Positions 13,101 through 22,020 of a DNA stretch of 64,000 bases are shown in pieces (positions within the stretch are counted from its first letter, which is position 1; each line of letters starts with the position of its first letter). The translations under genes were made by a program, and so were the position numbers. The stretch is from positions 378,125,331 to 378,189,330 of the forward strand of contig CM042688.1 of assembly GCA_023614405.1 (NCBI GenBank), given 5' to 3'. This DNA comes from Avena insularis. Its lineage: Eukaryota > Streptophyta > Magnoliopsida > Poales > Poaceae. The notes beneath the pieces were generated by a model that was not told the DNA's origin, did no database searches, and was given only the letters and a program-made list of their open reading frames with translations.

Positions 13101-13360
13101 GCAAGGTAGATGAAGACGGCCAGGAGCAGGACCTTCAAGCCATCATGCACTCCTACGCCGGATATGGGTGTCACGTAGCTGATCTGACCAGCTACGAGAT
13201 CCCCTTATTCACCCGCGTGGATACACCGCCACCTCCTCCAGAAGATGCCGAAGAAGTTTCCGACGATGAACGGACCACCTCGGATCCGGACATGTCGGAA
13301 CGATATCAAGGCAGAGTGACCAGCGAGCCAGTAGATCCTTCATCTCCTCCTGCATCATAG
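10186..13360 (+). pseudogene. Element A antisense accessory gene, six exons, PF04195-type N-terminus
   Basis: The gene faces pol. Exons read 10186-11113, 11194-11351, 11440-12013, 12226-12340, 12423-12727 and 12807-13360, all introns GT...AG and 79-212 bp long. Exon 1 starts MASSSSSS and holds a region like the 'putative gypsy type transposon' family (PF04195), with LHNLPP, ILEMSAY and FLGIRPS. Exon 2 gives IPESELAPLEGYPPEFSQ; exon 3 is Pro/Ser/Ala-rich then acidic; exons 4-5 are heptad-rich and probably coiled coil; exon 6 ends PSSPPAS. Intact length would be about 880 residues. Here a TAG (10801) stops exon 1, the frame is lost near 10880, and a one-base deletion near 12620 breaks exon 5. 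Molecular role unknown. Confidence 0.8.
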
Positions 13361-13943
13361 ACCACAAACTTATGTATTATTCTGTGAAAGAACATGATGC
13401 CTTTTGTAAATATAAAGTACTATGGCTTTTGCTAGTGCTAAGTTTTTTTATCTATTCATCACTTTTGTTTTAGACTTTTTCTGTGCTTGAAATGTTTTGC
13501 ATAAGAACTTAGAATCTTTCGTCTCTACTTATCGTTTATCTGGCTTTCCGCCTCGTCCCTTTCGTGAGCCGGCTAAACCTTCAAATTGAAACTTTGTTGA
13601 ACGCGAGCTCAATTGCTAAACCAGTTTAAACTCGGAAACAAAGCCGGCTTCCAGTACCAACAATTCACTACTCGAAAAATACCCACATCCAGCAATCAGA
13701 CAAATAACCTAAGTAAAGACTCGAATTTTTTAGAGTTATACCCGAAGGTAGCAGTTTTAGAGTCGGAAATCTAAACCAGAACGAACATGAGCATAAAGTA
13801 CTTTCAAGCATTCTGGGATTTTCGACTATGACATGATCATTAGGAAATAAGATGGTAAAAACTTCTCAGGAAAACTTTGAGGTAACCAAAACTTTTATTT
13901 CTCACAGAACATGTACATATGTATGATTACAAAGAAAGATAAA
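13361..13943. other. Convergent intergenic stretch of element A
   Basis: About 580 AT-rich bases between the stop of the antisense gene and the 3' end of pol. It holds no ORF. On the minus strand AATAAA occurs at 13894-13899, just past the pol stop, and is kept in X at 35552-35557. Confidence 0.6.
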
Positions 13944-15150
13944 CTAAGAATAAAAGGGACGTAGCTGAGCAATATTCCATGGTCTGTCCAACTCGTCCGG
14001 ATTTGTACTGCCTCCATCTCTCTTTCTCTTCTTAGTAGCAAGTCTTTCTTTGACTGGCCTCATGTCAGTTAAGTAGTACGATCCGTTGTGCAATACTCGA
14101 CTAACTAAAAAGGGCCCTTCCCATACTGGGGAAAGTTTGTGCTTTCTTTGTGTCACAAGCCGGAGAACCAAATCACCTTTATTAAAAGATCTAGTCCGGA
14201 CTCTCTTGCTATGATACTTGCGTAACTTCTGCTGATAGGCTGTAGATCTCATTTCAGCAACGACGTGAACTTCTTCGACTAAGTCGAGATCATTTTGTCA
14301 AGAAATCTCGGCATCCTCTTCGATATACGCGGCCACTCTAGGAGAAGTATGAATTAAATCACTAGGAAGAACTGCTTCTGCGCCATAGACCAAGAAGAAA
14401 GGTGTGTATCCTGTTGACCTGTTCGGAGTTGTTCGCAAACTCCAAATTACAGAGGGTAGTTCCTCTGCCCAAGCCCCCGCAACACGTCTCAGTGGTGCTT
14501 CAAGTCTCGGTTTCAAGCCTTGTAGAATTAAACCATTTTCTCTTTCGACATGTCCATTAGCCTGTGGATGTGCGACTGACGCAATGTCAAGCCGGATATT
14601 TTGCTCATCGCAGAATTCAGCCAGTTCTCCCATAGAAAAGTTACTCCCGTTGTCCGTGATAATGCTATGTGGATAACCATACCGGAATATAACATCCTCG
14701 ACAAATCTTTTGGTTATTGCTCCATCACAACTAGTGACAGGTTTAGCCTCAATCCACTTTGTGAATTTATCCACCATCACTAAGAGGTGCGTGAATCCAC
14801 TTGGTGCTCGTTTAAAAGGTCCTACCATATCAAGCCCCCAGACCGCAAAAGGCCATGTTATAGGTATTGTTCGCAGCTGGTCGGCCAGAACATGAGCTTG
14901 CTTGGCGTACTTTTGGCAGCCTTTGCATGTCTTGACTAATCGTTAAACTTTGATGTAAGCCAGAAAAATCCATGTCGAAAAGCTTTTCCCACTAAAGATT
15001 TGGCTGCAGCGTGGTGACCACACTCGCCTTCGTGGATTTCTCTTAAGATCTCCACTCCTTCTTCCGGAGATACACAGCACTGAAAACCCCCCAAAACACT
15101 CCGTTTATGGAGCTCCCCTTTAACAATAGTATAGGCTTTTGCTCGTCGGA
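13944..15150 (-). pseudogene. Element A integrase
   Basis: The retroviral-type integrase inserts the cDNA into the host chromosome. The core domain reads from 14828 to 14298 with LDMVGPF (first Asp), ITDNGS (second Asp) and HVEREN (Glu). A C-terminal SH3-like part follows in another frame, 14252-13944, with LSPVWEGPFLVSRV and the final RPFYS. The zinc-binding N-terminus lies at 14830-15150, including CKGCQK, but is interrupted by stops. At least two frameshifts or stops separate the three parts. It lies directly after the second RNase H. Confidence 0.88.
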
Positions 15151-15154
15151 TAAT

Positions 15155-15912
15155 CTACCGGCTCAGCACCTCGTCTTTGGGTAACTTGCCATCTACCAAG
15201 TAATCAAGGTAGGGTTGAGTCCAGCTGGGAATTACAGCCAGAACTGCTATTAAAGGTGAGTCGGATTTGGTCGGATATTCCTCATCTACTCCCTTTATCG
15301 AGGGAACTTTGAGGTGCTCTAAAAAAGCGCCATCCGGGACCTCTTTCCGCGCAGAGCCTATTCGAGATAGTGCATCTGCTTCCTCATTTTCTGCTCGAGG
15401 GATGTGTTGAACTTCAAACCCTTCGAACGATTTAGATAGATCATCCATGACAACTTTATACGCTGCCATGTGCTTATTTGCATTACAAATATCCGAGACT
15501 TGCTGAGCAACAAGATCCGAATCTCTGTAACACATCAAACGTCGGATGCCAATATCCTTGGCAATTCGGATTCCGTGCAGCAGTGCTTCATACTCGGCAA
15601 TATTGTTTGTTGTTGTGAAGTGGATCTGCAACACGTATAATAGTTTATCTCCTTGGGGTGATTTGAGCACCATGCCAGCCCTCGAGCCTTAGACCCATCA
15701 AAAAAGAGGGTCCAGTATTCCGACTCAGGGAGGACCATATTCTCCTTCGTCTCTGTCCAATCAGCGACAAAGTCAGCAAGGATCTGGGATTTGATTGCTG
15801 TTCGAGGTTTATACTCAATATCGAAAGCTGAGAGCTCTATGCCCCATTTGGCGACACGTCCTGTGGCGTCGCTGTTGTTGATTATGTTTCTCACGGGAGC
15901 TTTTCTCACCAC
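15155..15912 (-). pseudogene. Element A RNase H tail plus second (archaeal-type) RNase H
   Basis: The first part (15912-15690) is the end of the degenerate retroviral RNase H and its link (WGIELSAFDIEYKPRT). The second part is a full archaeal-type RNase H: FFDGSKARG, then NNIAEYEALLHGI, then DSDLVAQQVS, supplying the Asp-Glu-Asp set, ending HIPRAENEEADALSRIG. A dual RNase H is diagnostic of the Tat lineage. A 10-bp deletion in the G-rich stretch just after KARG (about 15676-15682) shifts the frame relative to X, which is intact there. Confidence 0.88.
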
Positions 15913-15939
15913 GGTAATTGGATGCTCCTGAAAATAGTG

Positions 15940-17084
15940 TCATAACTTACGAGATGCTAGGAAAACACCGTAAGCCAACTTTTGAAAGTGCGGATATCGC
16001 TGTTTTGATTCTGTCAAGACCTCGCTGACAAAATAAGTCGGACACTGCACCAGGTGTTCCTGATTTTCCTCTGGTCTCTCCACCACCATGATGATACTAA
16101 CGACCTTATTTGTTGCAGCAATATAAAGCAACATCGGTTCCTGAGGTTCCGGCGCTGCAAGGATAGGAGCAGATGAGAGTACTTTCTTCAGGTCTTGTAG
16201 TGCAGCTTCAGCTTCGTCAGTCCAGACAAAATCTTTGGTCTTCTTCAGGAGTTTGTATAATGGTGCGGCTCTTTCACCAAGCCGGCTTACAAATCGACTG
16301 AACATAGCAATGCAACCAGTTAATCTTTGTACGTCCTTCAGGCGAGTTGGCCTGGAAATGTTGAGAATGGCCTTGATCTTGTCGCGGTTCACCTCTATGC
16401 CTCTTTGAGACACGATGAAACCTAACAATTTTTCGGCTGGTATTCCAAAGAAGCATTTCTTTGGGTTAAGCATGATGTTGTATTTGTGTAGATTGGCGAA
16501 TGTCTCCTCCAAGTCGGAAATCAATGTTTCCTTCTTTTTGGACATGACCGCGATATCATCCACGTATGCATGTACATTGCGTCCGAGTTGGTCATGGAGG
16601 CAACGCTGCATCGTGCGCTGGTACGTAGCACCTGCGTTCTTCAGCCCAAAGGGCATTGTAACAAAACAGAAGGTTCTGAAGGGGGTTATGAATGAAGTCT
16701 TGACTTTGTTAGATTCCTTCATCCGTATTTGGTGATAACCGGAATATGCGTCGAGAAAACAGAGGAGTTCCGAGCCTACCGTAGAATCGATAACTTGATC
16801 AATTCTAGGCGTGACGGATCTTTTGGACAAGCCTTGTTCAAGGCAGTATAATCAACACACATCCTTAAATCAGTGGTGTCCTTTTTAGGGACCATTACAG
16901 GGTTGGCCGACCAATCAGTATGGATGACCTCTTCTATGAATCCAGCTAACTCGAGCCGCGCTAGTTCCTTAGCTATTGCCTTACGCTTTTCATCACCAAA
17001 CCGTCGTAAGGACTGTTTGATGGGTTTAGCGTTCGGGTTTACATTTAGAGAGTGCTCGGCAAGTTCCCTAGGTACTCCGGTCAT
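15940..17084 (-). pseudogene. Element A reverse transcriptase and start of RNase H
   Basis: RNA-dependent DNA polymerase. The N-terminal piece (17084-16776) carries GFIEEV, NPVMVPKKD and LRMCVDYTALNKACPKD. The second piece (16830-15940) carries LDAYSGYHQI, FVTMPFGLKNAGATYQ and the catalytic YVDD at 16555-16566, then the thumb and connection (NPKKCFFGI, KDVQRLTGCIAMFSRF) and a weakened RNase H. A frameshift around 16800 splits them. All main RT motifs are present, so this domain decayed late. Confidence 0.92.
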
Positions 17085-17321
17085 GTCAGATGGCTGCCAT
17101 GCGAAGATATCTTGATTTGCTTGGAGGAACTTGACGAGCGCGCTTTCCTACGCGCTACTTAAGCCTACGCATATCTGGGTCACCTTGGAGGGGTCGTCAT
17201 CCGTCAACGGCGTCGTCTTCGTCTCTTATGATGCCTTGAACTCCGGATTTGGCTTTGTCACCTCCTTCTTCGTCGCAGGCATCTCGGACGGATCTATGCC
17301 CTTCTTGATCTCCTGGTACTC

Positions 17322-17930
17322 CTAGGCGTGCAGCACGGCTTCGGCAAAGGCGGCATTTCCATCCTCGCATTCTCGTGCCTTCTTCGGGTCTCCCCTGATG
17401 GTGATTACGCCGTTGGGACCTGGAATTTTCATCATATTGTAAATGTAACACGGACGAGCCATAAAAGCCCAGTAAGATGGACGTCCGAATATAGCGTGGT
17501 ATGCGCTCTTGAACGGGACCACTTCGAAGGAAAGTGCCTCCATCCGATAATTCTTTGGTGTTCCGAAAGTAACATCCAAAGTGATCTCTCCCAGGGAATT
17601 AGCCTGTCTTCCTGGGACAACTCCGTGAAAGATCACAGAGCTATGGCTCAGCTGTGTTTCCGAGATCTTTATCCGGCGTAGCGTTTCGACATAGAGAATA
17701 TTGATGCTGCTACCACCGTCCATGAGGGTCTTGGAGAAACCATAACCATCAATAAGTGGATTGACGATTAAGGCGTATTTTCCTCGCCTATGTAGCTTAG
17801 GCGGATGATCAGCACGGTCAAACGTTATTGCTACTTCCGACCAGTTCAGATACTGAGGGACAGCCGGAACTGTTGTGTTGAGCTCGTGTAGAACTGCTTT
17901 CTTGACCTTTGCTGGTTGAGATCCGAGCAA
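17322..17930 (-). pseudogene. Element A aspartic protease
   Basis: Processes the gag-pol polyprotein. The active-site motif is LMDGGSSINILY, with Gly in place of the usual Ser/Thr after Asp; the same variant appears in X and C and is therefore a family feature. It is followed by FGTPKNYR, EVVPF, YHAIFGRP and FMARPCYIYNMMKIPGP. The frame is open for 202 residues, but stops separate it from gag upstream and RT downstream (17085-17321). Confidence 0.85.
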
Positions 17931-17999
17931 AGTGACATAAGTGTCTTTCTTGTTGGGAAAAGTTTTCTTCCCTTCCGACTTTGGATTTTAAGCGTCGGC

Positions 18000-18974
18000 T
18001 TCCTCCATGTCGGAATCTTCCTTGGACTCCTTGTCTTTTTCGGGATTTTTCTTTCCCTTCTTCCGCTTGGCTTTGTAGCCCGCGGTATCATCTCTCTTGA
18101 TGTCGTCGTTAAAATGACATTAAGCGTTGGTGTGGGATGAGCCCCCATTGGCGTCCAAATGATGCACACATGGGTTATTGGCGTTGTCGGCCCAAGAGTA
18201 GGTTTTGCCTGGTTGTTGTTCTCCTCTACCTTGGACCCTTGATGTCCCACGGCCAAGCCCGCGGCCTCCGCCACGTCCTCCTCGTCCTCCAGACCTGGAA
18301 ACAGTAGTGACTACCGCTGTCTCCGCGTTGGGTTTTTCTTCCGAGGTAATTTTGCGCTTCTGAGCTTGTTGCTTTGGTTGTTTTGCCGACTGAGGCACAA
18401 CCAGGGCATTGAGTAATCCCTCTGCATCGTCGTTAGCATCTGCATACTTGCTCGCTGTTTCTATCATTTCTCCCAGATCAGTAACCTTGTCACACTTAAA
18501 GCGATGGCGCAGTAAGCCAATTGGGAGACCTGCGATGAAAGCTTCAATCGTAGTTTGATCGTTTATTTCTTCGCAAGAGTTCTTATTGTCAATCCATCGT
18601 CCGAGGTAATCCCGGCAAGTTTCTCTGGCTTTCTGGGTGCAACGCTGTAGGTCTCCAACCGTACAGGGCCTCCGATATGTGCCTTCGAAATTCCGAAAGA
18701 ACGCACTTTGTAAATCATACCAGTTGTGGATGGTGTTCGCCGGAAGGTCATTGAGCCATGATCGTGCCGTCTTCCTCAGCATGAGTGGGAGATATCGGGT
18801 TGCGACCAGGCTGTTGCCGCCTTTGGCGATGCAGCAAGCCTGGAAGAAATCCTGTAACCAGGTGTTTGGCCGAGCAATGCCGTCGTAGGCTTGAATATGT
18901 CTTGAGATAGCAAATCCTTCCGGGAACTTTGTAGATATGATGCGTGGTCCGAAGCACTTTGGGCCCATGTACAC
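18000..18974 (-). pseudogene. Element A gag core (capsid-like) and basic nucleocapsid region
   Basis: Capsid and nucleic-acid-binding part of Gag. 18974 to about 18400 is a Retrotrans_gag-type domain with HIQAYDGIA, WLQDFFQACCIAKGG, RSWLNDLP, FFRNFEGTY and CRDYLGRW. Then come a Lys/Gln-rich linker, an RGG-like tract (GGRGGRGGGRG) and a Cys/His knuckle (NPCVHHLDANGG...SSHTNAECRF) that runs into the neighbouring frame near 18120. The first 284 residues are open; the frame breaks just after the knuckle. Confidence 0.85.
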
Positions 18975-19000
18975 GTCATCGTTTTTGTAGCGCCGAGCCT

Positions 19001-19766
19001 CTATGTTGGAGTTAAGCCTATGCCTTGCGTTGTTCGGGGATAGGGATCGTCCCGAATGCCGGCTGTGGCTGCGGTGCCTTGGTGCCGGACTTCGGCTTCT
19101 GCCACCACCTCCTCCGCCATGTCCTCATTGACCTCCGTGGGGGCCGTTGTGATAACTGTGTGGTGGAGAGGGTGGTGCAGTGGGGTAGTTTCCGGCTGAT
19201 CACCGGCCTCCATCCGGAATGTCATTATTCCGATTTCGGGGAGGGTCTTAACTATGACGAGCCCCCTGCCGGGTTGTACCTGCATGGTCTCCGTCGTTCC
19301 TTCGTCCGTTGTTCCCACCATAGTGAGGCTCAGCCAGACGGTTCTCATGTCTAGGAGGCAGCATTCTCTGACGATCCTCCTCCCGACGTTTCTCTTTATC
19401 TTCTCCCCTTCGATCCTTAGATTCTCGTCGGGGAGGACTCGTCGGATTCAGGGCAGCGATGGCGTCTTTCTCGGCCACTGGTGCGACATTGCCTCAACCG
19501 CATGTGGTTTTGTGATGCTGTCCTGAAGATCCGGTTCTCGAATAATTGTCTTCTCGTTGTTCGGGGCGATAATACTGCTCCGGAACATAATGGGGTCTTA
19601 CGCCAGCCCATGCCGGATCCGTGCGACATTGGTCAGCATCTGAGACCAGTTTTTGACTTCCGGACAGGGCGACCTTTTGCTGCTCCAGTCCCTTGTTGAG
19701 TAGCTTGATACCCAAACGGATCCCCTCTGGTCCTGGATTAGCCAATAGAATTTTTTGGGCTGCCAC
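19001..19766 (-). pseudogene. Element A gag linker region
   Basis: Middle of the long gag, in three overlapping broken frames. Visible pieces include NPGPEGIRLGIKLLNKGLEQQKVALSG in part, then a strongly basic and acidic stretch (KDRRGEDKEKRREEDRQ), then a His/Pro/Gly-rich low-complexity part. In C the corresponding reading is nearly continuous, so the frameshifts are private damage. No known domain. Confidence 0.7.
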
Positions 19767-19865
19767 GGTATTTTGTACTAGTGTTGGGTATACCGAATCT
19801 CCGTTGTTATCTTTCTATGGCTTCCCCATCTCATCTCCAAAAAGGACAGTACAGACACGTGGGAA

Positions 19866-20744
19866 TTAGTTGTCATCTATGTGACGCTTCCGTGTCTTCT
19901 GATGCAGACGAGACATGTATTCCTTGTTCGACATGCGTTTCTTCTCCACCTCGATGTTTTTGGCTTCATCAAGGAGTTGTTGATGACGCGCTTCGAGGGC
20001 CTGGGCCCTTTCATCCAGCTCATCTGTAGTAAGTTCTGCAGCTGTAGGGATAGGTGTGGTTAATGCGGCATCGATGAGTTTACGTGCACCTTCAGTGATC
20101 ACGTGTCCATCCACTGATGCTTCTTTTTTCAGCTCGTTTGGGATAAGTGCTCCATCCGAGTCTTCTTCATATTCCTCAGCAATCACCTCCTCTGTCAGAG
20201 GGTCTTTTGTCGGGGTCTTGTTTTTCTTGTTCTTCTTCTTTGCCTTCTTGGCAGCGCGGGTAGCAAAGAAGGCTTTGGGTCCGTTTCCCAGAGTCAAGCT
20301 CTGATCGGTACTTTCAGACATTTGGACTTCGGGATTATCTCTGACGTCCATGTCATCCTGCGTTTTGGGAGAGTGTTCCCCGGATCCTTCATCCATTGCT
20401 TCTCCTTCTTCTGCAGCTTTGGAGTTGTACTCCTCTTCATATTCCGCGGAGAACTTTCGGAAATCTGCTGACTTCATCGACTCATCCGAGGATGCGGGTA
20501 CGTCGGCGTTTGTTCCAATTTCCTCCAGCACCGAGTCAGTGTTTTCTCCAGCATCGGCAGAGCCGGATCCGGATCCCACGTATCCGACGAAGTGCGACGC
20601 GTGCTTCCTGAGGTACCTGCGGCTTTCGTGATCAACCATATCGAAACTTTTGATGGTCTCGAGGATTGCATCTGCGCTTTCGCCTTGCAGTATCATATTT
20701 TTTAGTGTGTACCTTAGGAAAGGCACATGTCGCTTCGGCATCAT
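19866..20744 (-). pseudogene. Element A gag N-terminal region
   Basis: An open stretch of 292 codons. PFLRYTLKNMI and AILETIKSFD give a short helical region, followed by a long acidic part (SAEYEEEYNSKAAEEGEAMDE), a Lys-rich tract (AAKKAKKKNKKNK) resembling a nuclear localisation signal, and a coiled-coil-like end (LDERAQALEARHQQLLDEAKN). The frame is shifted by one relative to the upstream N-terminal ORF, whereas B and C keep the same frame through that joint. Function beyond Gag is unknown. Confidence 0.75.
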
Positions 20745-20772
20745 CGAGCCGAACTGTGTCGTTGATATGCTC

Positions 20773-21225
20773 CTACTGGATTTCGACTTCCACGGGTAGG
20801 TCGATCTGGGATTCGGCTCCTTCGGGGAGATCCACTCCAGGTTCGACGTTGACCGCTAGGTCTTCTTCAGGTTCGGGTTTCTCCACTATCTCCGCAACTG
20901 GTGTGGGATGGGTGGGATAAGGGTTTTCTGAGATCCAGAACTCTGCGGCCTCCGTGGACAAAGGGGACCCAGAAAATTCTTCTGCATCTATCATCACCGC
21001 TGGGGTGGGTTGCGTAGGTTCAGCGAAACCGATGTAAACATCGATCTCGCCAAAAGACATGATTGTGTAGGCAGTCACGGCCTCCTTTGCCGGAATCCAA
21101 GTCTTGTCGAGAACGATGAGAGGGACGTCGCTGGCGTAGAGGATGCGACCGACGGCGATGGTCTCGCCGATTCCGATTCTTGTAGATTCCGCTCGGAATG
21201 TAGATCCGAAGCTCACTTGCCCCAT
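20773..21225 (-). pseudogene. Element A N-terminal ORF between primer-binding site and gag
   Basis: About 150 residues from an ATG that overlaps the primer-binding site; that ATG exists only here, because of one base change, while B and C have GTG at this place. Conserved features are GQVSFGSTFRAES, RILYASDVPLIVLD, TWIPA and IMSFGEIDVYIGFAEP, then a Pro/Glu-rich tail. It ends at a TAG (20773) also present at the same joint in C, with a TAG one codon away in B. No family recognised. It may be the true start of Gag read through the stop, or a separate product. Confidence 0.6.
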
Positions 21226-21236
21226 GGTGGGCGCCA
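21220..21236 (-). other. Element A primer-binding site (tRNA-Lys)
   Basis: The minus strand reads TGGCGCCCACCATGGGG, 16 of 17 bases complementary to the 3' end of plant tRNA-Lys(CUU). Two bases separate it from the 5' LTR. Confidence 0.85.
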
Positions 21237-21238
21237 AC

Positions 21239-21745
21239 TATCGTCGGATTGATGACAAGTACGCCATGAGGGGGTCCTCGAGGCGTGCAGAATAGAGAGG
21301 GGGGGGGGTGAGACGTACGGTATTCCGGGACGATAAGCACACAAGTTTACCCAGGTTCGAATCTGCCGGCTTTGGACGGATCCTACTCCTGCTAGCAATC
21401 CAGTAAGCTGCCAGAGCCAGAATATGGGTTACAAAGGTTTTTCCTGTGCGAGTTGAGGGTCTAAAGTATTGGGTGTTATCTGGTGCAGTTTATATAGATA
21501 TCCGGCCTACGGTTTATAGGAGAGATCTATCCGGCTACGACTAAGAGTCTGTTATAGAGTACATCTTGAACTACAAGTAACATTTATGGGCCTATGTCGG
21601 TAAGTCTTCTGGGCCTTCCCATAGCCGGATTGGACTTCGTATTCTCTCCCTGACTGGGCCGCCCGTGAAGCAAAGCTCTAAATCGAAGTGGGCCACCCTG
21701 GTCAGTGAGGAACTGTGAGGATACTCGGAAAGTATATCCCCAACA
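21239..21745 (-). repeat. Element A 5' LTR (right)
   Basis: Reverse-complemented LTR from TATCGTCGG (normally TGTCGTCGG) to TATCCCCAACA. It lacks a ~22-bp segment next to the TATA region that the left LTR keeps, and retains the 19 bp missing there. Confidence 0.92.
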
Positions 21746-21750
21746 GTCAT
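21746..21750. repeat. Target-site duplication of element A, right (GTCAT)
   Basis: Matches 9112-9116 and follows directly on the final CCCCAACA of the LTR. Confidence 0.9.
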
Positions 21751-22020
21751 TTCATGTGTTTTTCCATAAACCACATTGCTCCACCAGTGTCATTTCATGT
21801 GTTCTTTCCAAAACCACATTGATCCACATGACCACACACACTCAAGTGGATTCTATGGTGCAACTTCTGCCACGCTGATGCAACATGAAATGTGGAAGTT
21901 GCTTTCCTATGTGTTTTTCGTCTCTGTGACCATGGTTTTACACATGGATCCACTAGAATCATTGCATGTGTTCTTTTCCCTAAACCACATTGATCCACTA
22001 GTGTCATTGCATGTGTTATT

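Larger units (their letters stand above)
9117..21745 (-). mobile_element. Element A: complete Tat-lineage Ty3/gypsy LTR retrotransposon
   Basis: A 12.6-kb element on the minus strand with both LTRs, a tRNA-Lys primer-binding site, a purine tract and a matching 5-bp TSD. Order in element direction: 5' LTR, short N-terminal ORF, long gag, protease, reverse transcriptase, degenerate RNase H, second archaeal-type RNase H, integrase, then ~4.3 kb holding a gene on the opposite strand, then 3' LTR. The second RNase H and the antisense gene are hallmarks of the Tat clade (Grande, RIRE2, Retand relatives). Every sense ORF is interrupted, so the copy is structurally whole but cannot encode its proteins. 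Confidence 0.93.
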
